A stretch of 64,000 nucleotides of DNA, from positions 558,001 to 622,000 of the forward strand of contig NZ_CP049257.1 in assembly GCF_011046535.1 (NCBI RefSeq), written 5' to 3'. Below the pieces are notes generated by a model. It was not told the DNA's origin and did not search any database. It worked only from the letters and a program-made list of their open reading frames with translations. The translations under genes were made by a program, and so were the position numbers. Origin of the DNA: Nocardioides anomalus (lineage in GTDB: Bacteria; Actinomycetota; Actinomycetes; Propionibacteriales; Nocardioidaceae). Below are positions 8,524 to 15,235 of this stretch, in pieces (positions within the stretch are counted from its first letter, which is position 1; every line of letters starts with the position of its first letter).

Positions 8524-8943
8524 GTGAGCGAGGAGTTCGAGTTCGAGGCACCGGCCGTGGTCTTCCCGGGCAAGGTGGCCCAGCCGCAGTCGGCCTACCG
8601 CGTGGCCTACGACCTGCTGGAGCGGCGCGCTCCGGCTGAGGCCCTGGACGTGCTCGAGCCCGCCCTGGAGCAGGAGCCCCGCAACCACGGGCTCCGCACC
8701 CTGCGGGCCTGGGCCTACCTCATCCGCGCCCAGCTCGGCCGGGCCGAGCAGGAGCTCGCGGCACTGGTCGACGACGACCCCAGCGACGTGTGGGCCCGCC
8801 ACGCCCTCGGTCGCGCGCTCGAGCGCCAGAGCCGGCCGGCCGAGGCCCTGCCGCACCTGCGGCTGGCCGCCGCCATGAGCGGCGACCCGGTCCACCAGGC
8901 CGCGGCCAACCGGGTCCAGGCCCGGGTGGCACAGCTCAGCTGA
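8524..8943 (+). CDS. Tetratricopeptide-repeat protein
   Basis: This 139-aa cytoplasmic protein consists of a short N-terminal lead (residues 1-20) and about three helix-pair repeats with TPR-like spacing: RVAYDLLERRAPAEALDVLEPAL, then LRTLRAWAYLIRAQLGRAEQEL, then WARHALGRALERQSRPAEALPHL. TPR proteins act as protein-protein adaptors. The GTG start lies 6 bases after the stop of the LuxR-type gene, so the two are probably one transcript and the TPR protein may be a partner or target of that regulator. Confidence 0.8.
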   Translation: MSEEFEFEAPAVVFPGKVAQPQSAYRVAYDLLERRAPAEALDVLEPALEQEPRNHGLRTLRAWAYLIRAQLGRAEQELAALVDDDPSDVWARHALGRALERQSRPAEALPHLRLAAAMSGDPVHQAAANRVQARVAQLS

Positions 8944-8959
8944 GGCGTCCGGACCGGCC

Positions 8960-9907
8960 TCAGGCCGCGGCATCGGTACGCCGGCGCCAGGTGGCGACCA
9001 GGTCGAGGTAGACCTCCGGGTCCTCGAGCATGAGCACGTGGCGCCGGTCATCGAGGACGTGGCCCTCCCAGTCGGGGCGCGCGGCCAGGACCGCCCGCAG
9101 GGTGCGGGCGGGGACGAGGGCGTCGGCGGTGCCGCCGAGCAGGAGCGTGGGCGCCTGCACGCGGCGTACGGCGCGCCACACGCCCCGCGGGTCGGTCCAG
9201 GTCGCGGCGATCGAGGCGAGCGCGCCGAGCAGCGCGCTGCGCCGGGTCTCCGGGCTCAGCTCCGGTGAGGTGAGGTCGGCGGCCATCAGGTCGAGGACCC
9301 GGCGGTCGACGCTGTCGGGGTCGGGGAAGATCAGCTGCAGCATCGCCCGGTCGCGGCGCTGGCTGAGGCTCGGGCCGGCCAGGCCGACGGCGCCGAGGGC
9401 GGCGGCGGTCACCGACGACAGCGCGACCGGCAGCATCCCCTCGAGGGTCGCGCGCGAGGGCAGGACCAGGCCGACCGGCAGCCGCGGCGGCAGTGCGGGG
9501 GAGACGAGCACGAGCCGCGCGACCCGGTCGGGGTGGCGGGCCGCCAGCACGGTGCCGACGAGGCCGCCCATGGAGTTGCCGTGCAGCGCGAAGCTCGCCC
9601 AGCCGAGCGCCTCGGCCGCCTCGAGCACCACGTCGACGTACCCCCGCACGGTGAGCCGGTCGTCCGGCAGCGGTGCGGTCCGTCCGAAGCCGGGCAGGTC
9701 CAGCGCCACGACCGGGCCGTGCGCGGCCAGTCCGCTCATCACCTCGACCCAGGTGGCCGCCGAGCCGCCCAGCCCGTGCACCAGCAGCTGCGGCTCGGCG
9801 GAGGCCTCGGAGGCGCGGGACTCCGCGCGCAGGACGCGGACCCGCCGCCCGCCCACCTCGAGGTGGGTGTCGAGGACGTCGGGGTAGCCGCGGACCCGGT
9901 GGCTCAT
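8960..9907 (-). CDS. Alpha/beta-fold hydrolase
   Basis: The 315-aa protein shows an alpha/beta-hydrolase core: oxyanion segment LLVHGLGGSAATW, nucleophile elbow GNSMGG, an acid in LLGGTADALVPA, and the catalytic histidine in DDRRHVLMLEDPE near the C-terminus. There is no signal peptide. The family covers esterases, epoxide hydrolases and meta-cleavage product hydrolases, and nothing visible fixes the substrate. The ATG is at 9905-9907. It converges with the TPR gene (stop 8943). Confidence 0.85.
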   Translation of the reverse strand: MSHRVRGYPDVLDTHLEVGGRRVRVLRAESRASEASAEPQLLVHGLGGSAATWVEVMSGLAAHGPVVALDLPGFGRTAPLPDDRLTVRGYVDVVLEAAEALGWASFALHGNSMGGLVGTVLAARHPDRVARLVLVSPALPPRLPVGLVLPSRATLEGMLPVALSSVTAAALGAVGLAGPSLSQRRDRAMLQLIFPDPDSVDRRVLDLMAADLTSPELSPETRRSALLGALASIAATWTDPRGVWRAVRRVQAPTLLLGGTADALVPARTLRAVLAARPDWEGHVLDDRRHVLMLEDPEVYLDLVATWRRRTDAAA

Positions 9908-9966
9908 CGCCCCAGAGTGCCCCACCCCGCCGCGCGGCATGCGCTCCTCGGCCAGGCTGTGGTCGA

Positions 9967-10389
9967 TCAGGCCACGAGGATCTTGGTGCCGTCGACGGTG
10001 ATGGGGACGGTGGCCAGCGACTGCGTGGCGGGGCCCTGGGTCACCGAGCCGTCGTCGATGGAGAAGCGGCTGCCGTGCAGGGGGCACTCGATGCCGTCCG
10101 AGCCGACCGCGTCGAGCGCCGCACCCTGGTGGGTGCACACCGCGGCGAAGGCCTTGAACTCGCCGTCGGTCGGCTGGGTCACCACGACACCGGCGTCGGC
10201 CAGGACGATCCCGCCGCCCACGGGCACCTCGTCGGTGGTGGTCAGCTCGCTCCCCGCCGTGACCGGCGGCGAGGTGTCGGGATCGCCGGCCTCGTCGGAC
10301 GACGAGCCCCCGCACCCGGCCAGCGCCACGGCGATGCCGAGCACCCCCATGCCCTGGAAGACGATGCGCCGGCTCATCACGTCGGTCAT
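9967..10389 (-). CDS. Rieske [2Fe-2S] lipoprotein, probably Tat-exported
   Basis: This 140-aa protein starts with a twin-arginine-like motif (SRRIVFQ, residues 6-12) and a lipobox (ALAGC, lipidated Cys at 26). A Ser/Asp/Thr-rich linker leads to a small Rieske domain with the two cluster loops CTHQG and CPLHGS, so both Cys-His ligand pairs are present. It is expected to sit on the outer face of the membrane and carry electrons for an unidentified partner. AGGA lies 7 bases before the ATG. Comparable short Rieske lipoproteins are common in actinobacteria and are distinct from the bc1-complex subunit. Confidence 0.88.
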   Translation of the reverse strand: MTDVMSRRIVFQGMGVLGIAVALAGCGGSSSDEAGDPDTSPPVTAGSELTTTDEVPVGGGIVLADAGVVVTQPTDGEFKAFAAVCTHQGAALDAVGSDGIECPLHGSRFSIDDGSVTQGPATQSLATVPITVDGTKILVA

Positions 10390-10446
10390 GGTGAAATCCT
10401 GTACGACCGCCCCAAGAGGAGCCTGTGAGCGCGCCCCGAGCTCGGC

Positions 10447-11034
10447 TCAGAGCGCTCGGCGCACCACCACGCGCGGGAAGCCGGCGCTGACCGACCGGGT
10501 CTCCGCGACCTGGGTGAAGCCGGCCCGCTCGAACATCGCCAGGGTCCCGACGAACGCCATCGTCAGGTCCACCTTCGCGCCACGGTTGTCGACGGGGACG
10601 GCCTCGACGGCCGGGGCGCCGTGGGCGCGGGCGAGCTCGACCGCGCCCTCGATGAGCGCGGCGCTGACCCCGCGGCCGCGGAAGCCGGGTCGCACCCGGA
10701 CGCAGAAGACGTTCCACACCGGCTGGTCGTCGTACGCCGCGATCCTGGTCGAGCGCGCCACCGGCAGCTCGGCGCGCGGGGCCACTCCCGCCCACCCGCA
10801 CACCTCGTCGCCGTCGTAGGCCAGGACGCCCGGCGGCACGGGAGCGGCCACCAGGTCGCGCACGTACGCCGCGCGCTCGCGCCCGGCCAGGGAGCGGTTG
10901 GTGCGCGAGTCCACGCGGTGGCTCAGGCACCAGCAGACGGTGGCGTCCGGGCTCCGCTTCGGCCCCAGCATGGTGGCGACGTCGTCGAAGACCGTCGCCG
11001 GCCGCACCTCGATCGAGCCCCGGTCACCGGCCAT
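10447..11034 (-). CDS. GNAT-family N-acetyltransferase
   Basis: The 195-aa enzyme has a clear acetyl-CoA binding core: strand VWNVFCVRVRPGFRGRGV followed by SAALIEGAVELAR (RGRGVSAAL is the Q/RxxGxG/A motif). An N-terminal CWCLSHRV segment and a C-terminal FERAGFTQV strand complete the fold. The acceptor is unknown. The gene stands alone between the Rieske gene and the divergent RTX gene, and its start is only about 35 bp from that gene's GTG, so the two promoters must overlap. Confidence 0.82.
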   Translation of the reverse strand: MAGDRGSIEVRPATVFDDVATMLGPKRSPDATVCWCLSHRVDSRTNRSLAGRERAAYVRDLVAAPVPPGVLAYDGDEVCGWAGVAPRAELPVARSTRIAAYDDQPVWNVFCVRVRPGFRGRGVSAALIEGAVELARAHGAPAVEAVPVDNRGAKVDLTMAFVGTLAMFERAGFTQVAETRSVSAGFPRVVVRRAL

Positions 11035-11056
11035 TCCCAGACGGTAGTCCTCCGAT

Positions 11057-11062
11057 TAGGGT
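11057..11062 (+). promoter_or_regulatory. -10 element (TAGGGT) of a probable leaderless RTX transcript
   Basis: TAGGGT fits the TANNNT -10 pattern and ends exactly 6 bases before the GTG at 11069. No Shine-Dalgarno sequence is present. The second RTX gene has TAGCGT with the same 6-base spacing, which argues that both mRNAs start at or next to the start codon. Confidence 0.5.
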
Positions 11063-11068
11063 CGCCGC

Positions 11069-11833
11069 GTGAACCGCCGCCTGCCGCAGCTCGTCGTCGT
11101 GCCCGTCGCCGCCCTGGCCCTCGTGCTGGCGCCCCAGGTGGGGGCCGAGGCCAAGAAGTACACCGGCAACGACCGCGACAACACGCTGAAGGGCAAGAGC
11201 TCGAACGACAGGTTCTACGGCTACGGCGGCAACGACACGATCACCGGGGCCGGGGGCAACGACAAGGCCTGGGGCGGCGACGGCGACGACACGCTCAAGC
11301 TGGGCGGCGGCGCCGACCAGGGCTACGGCGAGGCCGGCGACGACACCGTCCAGGGCGGCGGAGGCAACGACCTGGTCGACGGAGGAGACGGCGACGACCG
11401 GCTCACCGGCCAGGCGGGCGACGACCACCTCGTCGGCGGTGAGGGCGACGACCAGACCCTGCAGGGCGGCGCGGGTGACGACGTGGTCGAGGGTGGCGGC
11501 GGCCGCGACGACCTCGACGGCGGCGCGGGCAACGACACCCTCGACGACGGCGACGGCGACGACCACCTCTCGGCCGACGAGGGCGACGACGTGCTGCGCG
11601 TCGGGCCCGGCGCCGACGAGGTGTACGGCGAGCCGGGGGCCGACACGATCTACCTGCTCAACGACGGGGCCAAGGACGTCGTCTACTGCGGCGACCCGCA
11701 GGCCGGCGACCCCGGCGACGAGGTGGTGCTGGTCGGCGGTCGCGACCCGCTCGACGAGATCGCGCACTGCCCGACGATCACCACCCAGCGGATGACCCTG
11801 CCGTGGAGCCTCCTCGCGCGCACCCTCCGCTGA
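11069..11833 (+). CDS. Secreted RTX-type calcium-binding repeat protein
   Basis: The 254-aa protein has a signal peptide (residues 1-27, ending near GAEA) and then about a dozen nonapeptides of the GGxGxDxUx type through residue about 200 (GGNDTITGA, DGDDTLKLG, AGDDVVEGG and others), which fold into a calcium-binding beta roll. The C-terminal module has two cysteines (VYCGDP and AHCP) that could form a disulphide and is shared with the next gene. There is no type I secretion gene nearby, so Sec export is likely. The underlying DNA is a run of GGCGACGGCGACGAC-like units that could expand or contract. Function unknown; a surface or matrix protein is plausible. Confidence 0.85.
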   Translation: MNRRLPQLVVVPVAALALVLAPQVGAEAKKYTGNDRDNTLKGKSSNDRFYGYGGNDTITGAGGNDKAWGGDGDDTLKLGGGADQGYGEAGDDTVQGGGGNDLVDGGDGDDRLTGQAGDDHLVGGEGDDQTLQGGAGDDVVEGGGGRDDLDGGAGNDTLDDGDGDDHLSADEGDDVLRVGPGADEVYGEPGADTIYLLNDGAKDVVYCGDPQAGDPGDEVVLVGGRDPLDEIAHCPTITTQRMTLPWSLLARTLR

Positions 11834-11845
11834 AAGGGTGAGAAA

Positions 11846-11887
11846 GCTCGGGTTCTCGTCCGCGGCCCGAGCGGCTCGGGTTAGCGT
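11846..11887 (+). promoter_or_regulatory. Hairpin plus -10 element between the two RTX genes
   Basis: GCTCGGG (11846-11852) and CCCGAGC (11866-11872) can form a 7-bp stem that may end the first RTX transcript. GCTCGGGTT recurs at 11874-11882 and runs into TAGCGT (11882-11887), a -10-like hexamer 6 bases before the next GTG. The second paralogue thus appears to have its own leaderless promoter. Confidence 0.45.
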
Positions 11888-11893
11888 CGTCCC

Positions 11894-12841
11894 GTGAGTC
11901 GACTCCGCCGAGCCCTCGTCGTCCCCGCCTCCGTGGCGGTCCTCGCGCTGGTCCCGCCGCTCGCGGCCGACGCGAAGAACTTCCACGGGACCAAGAAGGC
12001 CGACACCGTCAAGGGCACACCCAAGAACGACAAGTTCAAGGGCAAGGACGGCAACGACCGCTTCAAGGGCATGGCCGGCAACGACAAGGCCTGGGGCGGC
12101 ACCGGCAACGACACCCTCGAGGGCGGTCCCGGCGCTGACCTGCTGTACGGCGAGGACGGCGACGACGCTCTCAAGGGTGGTGGCGGCAACGACACCATGG
12201 ACGGCGGGATCGGCAACGACCAGTTCGACGGTCAGGCCGGCAACGACACCGCCACCGGCGGCGACGGCAACGACACCTTCAGCATGGGCAGCGGCGACGA
12301 CGTGGCCCACGGCGACGCCGGCAACGACATCCTCAGCATGGCCGATGGCAACGACCAGGCCTGGGGCGGCGACGGCGACGACCAGATCAAGGGCATCAAC
12401 GGCAACGACGTCCTCTACGGCGAGGCCGGCAACGACTACGTCCAGGGCGGCGACGGCGACGACCTCGTCTACGGCGGCGACGGCGACGACGACCTCGACG
12501 GCGGCGCCGGCAACGACATCCTCTACAGCGGCGGTGGCACCGACCACCTCTCGGCCGACGAGGGCGACGACACCATCTACGTCGGCTACGGCGGCGGCGA
12601 CACCTACGGCGAGCCCGGCGGCGACAAGATCTACGTCCTCAACGACGGCATCCGCGACGAGGTCTACTGCGCCGACGGCGGCGTCACCAACGGCGACCCG
12701 GGCGATCAGCTGATCCTCGTCGGCGGCCCGGACCGCACGGACCACATCAACTACTGCCCGACGCCGACCGTGGTCGCGAAGGGCACGCCGGAGTACGCCG
12801 CGATCCTGGCCAACATGGGAACGGTGCCGGCCGGCTTCTGA
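11894..12841 (+). CDS. Secreted RTX-type calcium-binding repeat protein, paralogue
   Basis: This 315-aa paralogue of the preceding gene has a signal peptide (residues about 1-27), a lysine-rich lead (TKKADTVKGTPKNDKFKGKDG), about 18 glycine/aspartate nonapeptides, and the same two-cysteine C-terminal module (VYCADG and NYCP). It is about 60 residues longer, mostly through extra repeats. The HLSADEGDD block is nearly identical in both proteins, and the C-terminal YGEPG-D-IY-LND segment is very similar, which points to tandem duplication followed by repeat expansion. It converges on the LLM oxidoreductase gene with 10 bp between stops. Confidence 0.85.
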   Translation: MSRLRRALVVPASVAVLALVPPLAADAKNFHGTKKADTVKGTPKNDKFKGKDGNDRFKGMAGNDKAWGGTGNDTLEGGPGADLLYGEDGDDALKGGGGNDTMDGGIGNDQFDGQAGNDTATGGDGNDTFSMGSGDDVAHGDAGNDILSMADGNDQAWGGDGDDQIKGINGNDVLYGEAGNDYVQGGDGDDLVYGGDGDDDLDGGAGNDILYSGGGTDHLSADEGDDTIYVGYGGGDTYGEPGGDKIYVLNDGIRDEVYCADGGVTNGDPGDQLILVGGPDRTDHINYCPTPTVVAKGTPEYAAILANMGTVPAGF

Positions 12842-12851
12842 CCAGCCGCGC

Positions 12852-13721
12852 TCAGGCCTCGTTGACGGGTCTCAGCACGTCCTCGGCGAAGCGCGCCATG
12901 CCCTCGAGCTTCTGCTCCAGGGTGGCGTCCCGGCCGGAGTAGTACATCCAGGGCATCGTCATCGCGTCGGTGACCCCACCGCGCTCGGCGCGCGCGAAGT
13001 GCTCGGGCAAGAAGGCGTCGGTGAGCGCGCAGAAGACCGCGAAGTCGCCCTCCGCGTCGACCGCCTCCCGCGCGTCACGCAGCCGGGCGGCCCAGGCGAC
13101 CGCCTCCTCGGTGGGGTACATGTCGCCGATCCAGCCGTCGTGCCGCGCCGCGCGCGCGAAGGCGACGTCCGACAGCCCGCCGACGTAGACCGGCACCGGC
13201 GCGGTGGGCGTCGGCTCCATGGTCAGCCGCGGCGCGTCGTACACCTCGCCGTGGAACTCCCGCCAGCCCGGCTGCCACAGCTCCCGCATCAGCGCGAGGC
13301 CCTCGTCGGTGCGCCGGCCGCGGGTCCGGAAGGACTGGCCGAGCAGCTCGAACTCCTCCTCGCACCACCCGATCCCCACCCCGAGCCCGACCCGGTTGCC
13401 GGACACCACCGCCGCCGTGCCCACCGACTTGGCCACCTGGAACGGGCTGCGCAGCGCCGGCACGTAGACCGTGGTCACGAAGCGCAGCCGCGTGGTGACG
13501 GTCGACAGTGCGCCGGCCATCACCCACGGGTCCGGCCACTCCGCGTCCGGGCTCCAGCGTCGCGACCCGTCGGGCGTGTAGGGGTACGGCGTGCGCAGCG
13601 TCTCGAGGTCGACCACGTGGTCGGGCATGGCCAGGCTGTCGTAGCCCAGCTCGTCGGCCGCCCGGGCGATCGGGACGAGCTGGTCGGTCGGCAGGAACGC
13701 CGTGCTGATCGAGAACCGCAC
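12852..13721 (-). CDS. LLM-class (luciferase-like) F420-dependent-type oxidoreductase
   Basis: The 289-aa protein follows the bacterial luciferase-like TIM barrel: STAFLPTDQLVPIARAADELGYDSLAMPDHV at the N-terminus, RLRFVTTVYVPALRSPFQVAK, and GVGIGWCEEEF near residue 130. Many actinobacterial members use F420, and fbiC is present in this window, so F420 use is likely but inferred. GTG 13719-13721 is taken as start because an unrelated frame extension upstream would run through the palindrome at 13730-13743. That palindrome matches the KstR box and places this gene in a probable sterol/lipid regulon. Confidence 0.82.
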   Translation of the reverse strand: MRFSISTAFLPTDQLVPIARAADELGYDSLAMPDHVVDLETLRTPYPYTPDGSRRWSPDAEWPDPWVMAGALSTVTTRLRFVTTVYVPALRSPFQVAKSVGTAAVVSGNRVGLGVGIGWCEEEFELLGQSFRTRGRRTDEGLALMRELWQPGWREFHGEVYDAPRLTMEPTPTAPVPVYVGGLSDVAFARAARHDGWIGDMYPTEEAVAWAARLRDAREAVDAEGDFAVFCALTDAFLPEHFARAERGGVTDAMTMPWMYYSGRDATLEQKLEGMARFAEDVLRPVNEA

Positions 13722-13729
13722 CCAGGGAT

Positions 13730-13743
13730 TAGAACAGGTTCTA
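13730..13743. promoter_or_regulatory. KstR-type operator, TAGAACAGGTTCTA
   Basis: A perfect 6-bp inverted repeat with a 2-base spacer matches the published mycobacterial KstR consensus TNNAACNNGTTNNA at every fixed position. It lies 9-22 bases upstream of the LLM gene's GTG, where a TetR-family repressor would block transcription. KstR itself is not encoded in this window. Confidence 0.6.
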
Positions 13744-13795
13744 GTGCGGGGCGCCCGCTGGGAGCGACCACGTCGGCGCGGGGTACCCACCCGTC

Positions 13796-14461
13796 ATGGC
13801 CGACGACTCCGAGACGACCGACCGCCCCGGCGCCCAGCGGTGGGTGCCCGAAGGGGCGACCCTGCCCCAGCTGCGCGAGGCGGTGCAGGAGTGCCGCGGC
13901 TGCGAGCTGTGGCAGGACACGACCCAGGCGGTGATGGGGGACGGGCTGCCGCAGGCGCGCCTGGTCCTGCTCGGCGAGCAGCCCGGCGACCAGGAGGACC
14001 GCCAGGGCAAGCCGTTCGTCGGCCCGGCCGGTCGGCTCCTGGTCCAGGCCCTCGACGAGGCGGGCATCGACCGCGCCGACACCTACCGCACCAACGTGGT
14101 CAAGCACTTCCGCTTCCGGGGGCGCGGCAAGCAGCGCATCCACCAGACGCCCAACCAGGTGCACGTCACCGCGTGCGCGCCGTGGCTGGCCGCCGAGTTC
14201 ACCCAGCTGCAGCCGGTGGGCGTCGTCGTGCTCGGGGGCACGGCCGGCAAGCTGGTCTTCGGCTCGGCGTTCCGGGTGGGGGAGATGCGCGGGTCGCTCA
14301 CGGACTGGCCGGAGCGGTTCCCGGTGGCCAACGCACCGCAGTGGGTGCTCCCCACCACGCACCCGTCGGCGGTGCTGCGGGCTGAGGACCAGCGCGAGGC
14401 GGCGTACTCCGGGCTGGTGGCCGACCTCCGGATCGCGGCGGAGGCCCTGCGGGGCGCCTGA
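13796..14461 (+). CDS. UdgX-type uracil-DNA glycosylase
   Basis: The 221-aa protein belongs to the UDG superfamily. Motif A reads GEQPGDQED (residues 60-68), the CRGC pair (33-36) and Cys127 fit the Fe-S cluster set, and the C-terminal motif is HPSAVLR. The diagnostic UdgX loop is present as KQRIH (112-116), where the histidine of M. smegmatis UdgX forms a covalent bond with the abasic product. It should therefore cap uracil sites in DNA rather than turn over. It is divergent from the LLM gene and sits alone, followed by a terminator-like hairpin. Confidence 0.87.
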   Translation: MADDSETTDRPGAQRWVPEGATLPQLREAVQECRGCELWQDTTQAVMGDGLPQARLVLLGEQPGDQEDRQGKPFVGPAGRLLVQALDEAGIDRADTYRTNVVKHFRFRGRGKQRIHQTPNQVHVTACAPWLAAEFTQLQPVGVVVLGGTAGKLVFGSAFRVGEMRGSLTDWPERFPVANAPQWVLPTTHPSAVLRAEDQREAAYSGLVADLRIAAEALRGA

Positions 14462-14480
14462 CCCGCCCAGTCGGGTCAGG
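14457..14480. terminator. Bidirectional hairpin after udgX
   Basis: CCTGACCCG (14457-14465) and CGGGTCAGG (14472-14480) form a 9-bp stem with a CCCAGT loop. The stem overlaps the stop codon of the UdgX gene and lies 14 bp past the stop of the convergent 46-codon gene, so it can serve both. There is no U tract, as is usual in these genomes. Confidence 0.5.
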
Positions 14481-14494
14481 GGCCGTCCGCCGGG

Positions 14495-14635
14495 CTACTT
14501 GAAGATGCTGTAGCCGCCCGGGCCCACCACGAACGCCAGGACGATCAGGATGAGCCCCCAGAGGATCGACCCGCGGAACAGCGCCACGATGCCCGCGATG
14601 CCGATGAGCACCGCCAGAATCCAGAGCAGAAACAT
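14495..14635 (-). CDS. 46-aa hydrophobic membrane protein
   Basis: This gene is short but well formed. It encodes 46 residues with two closely spaced hydrophobic stretches (FLLWILAVLIGIAGIVALF and ILWGLILIVLAFVV) and the ending GPGGYSIFK. The ATG (14633-14635) is preceded by GGGAGAAAGGGAAAGAG, one of the best purine-rich ribosome sites in the window. Its nucleotide composition is markedly less GC-rich at the 5' end. Short membrane proteins ending in GPGG-x-S-x-F recur in actinobacteria; I cannot give a function. Confidence 0.7.
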   Translation of the reverse strand: MFLLWILAVLIGIAGIVALFRGSILWGLILIVLAFVVGPGGYSIFK

Positions 14636-14708
14636 CTCTTTCCCTTTCTCCCACGCCCGCCGTCAGGCGGTGCGTCCCTCCCTCGACGGCTCCTGGTCAG
14701 GAGCCGAC

Positions 14709-15158
14709 TCAGTAGTCCCCGTCCTCGGGGACCACGTGCACGGCCGCCTCCTCGGCGGAGGCGGCGGCGCCGTCGATGCCGACGTCGTCGCCGACGAGGT
14801 CACCCTCGGTGTCCTCGTGGGCGCCCTCGTCGGGTGCGACCAGCCGGCCGGCGCGCTCGTCGCCGACCTCGCCGTCGTCGAGCTGCTCGTCGTCGTCGGC
14901 GGACGCGGCCTCGTCGTACGGGTCGGCCTCAGGGACCTCCTGCTCGAGGCGCTGGTCCAGCGTCTCGCCGGCGGCCTCCTCGTACGGCGTGTTGCCGAAG
15001 CCCTGCGCGGCCGACCACTTCTCCGGCGGCGAGTAGCCGCGGTCGAGCGCGTCGTCGACGTCCGGGTCGCCCAGGTCGTCGACGTTCGAGGGCTGGTCCT
15101 CGTCGTCGACGCTGTAGTCGTTGTAGGTCTCGGCTTCCTCGGGGCTGTTCTCCGTCAC
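14709..15158 (-). CDS. DUF5709 acidic protein
   Basis: The 149-aa protein is extremely acidic and lacks membrane segments. It contains the conserved block GYSPPEKWSAAQGFGNTPYE followed by GETLDQRLEQE-P, the hallmark of DUF5709 proteins of actinobacteria, which are of unknown function and usually small, soluble and partly disordered. An ACCCC-GA-GGGGT dyad at 15170-15181 lies just upstream of the ATG. The gene is divergent from the xylB operon. Confidence 0.82.
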   Translation of the reverse strand: MTENSPEEAETYNDYSVDDEDQPSNVDDLGDPDVDDALDRGYSPPEKWSAAQGFGNTPYEEAAGETLDQRLEQEVPEADPYDEAASADDDEQLDDGEVGDERAGRLVAPDEGAHEDTEGDLVGDDVGIDGAAASAEEAAVHVVPEDGDY

Positions 15159-15200
15159 GGCTCAGGAGTACCCCGAGGGGTGACTCAGCAATCCCGAGCC

Positions 15201-15230
15201 TTGACTTTAGTTCAAGACTCGTACTAAATA
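15201..15230 (+). promoter_or_regulatory. xylB promoter with overlapping inverted-repeat operator
   Basis: TTGACT (15201-15206) and TAAATA (15225-15230) are separated by 18 bp and resemble a housekeeping promoter. A perfect inverted repeat, TTTAGT (15206-15211) and ACTAAA (15223-15228), spans the spacer and -10. The GTG of xylB is 5 bases past the -10, so the mRNA is probably leaderless. A ROK repressor from this locus is the natural ligand of the repeat. Confidence 0.65.
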
Positions 15231-15235
15231 GGCGG

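Noticed and set aside
11150..12620. Regularly repeated GGCGACGGCGACGAC units considered as a CRISPR or satellite array
   Set aside because: The repeats are in frame and encode calcium-binding nonapeptides; there are no unique spacers or cas genes.
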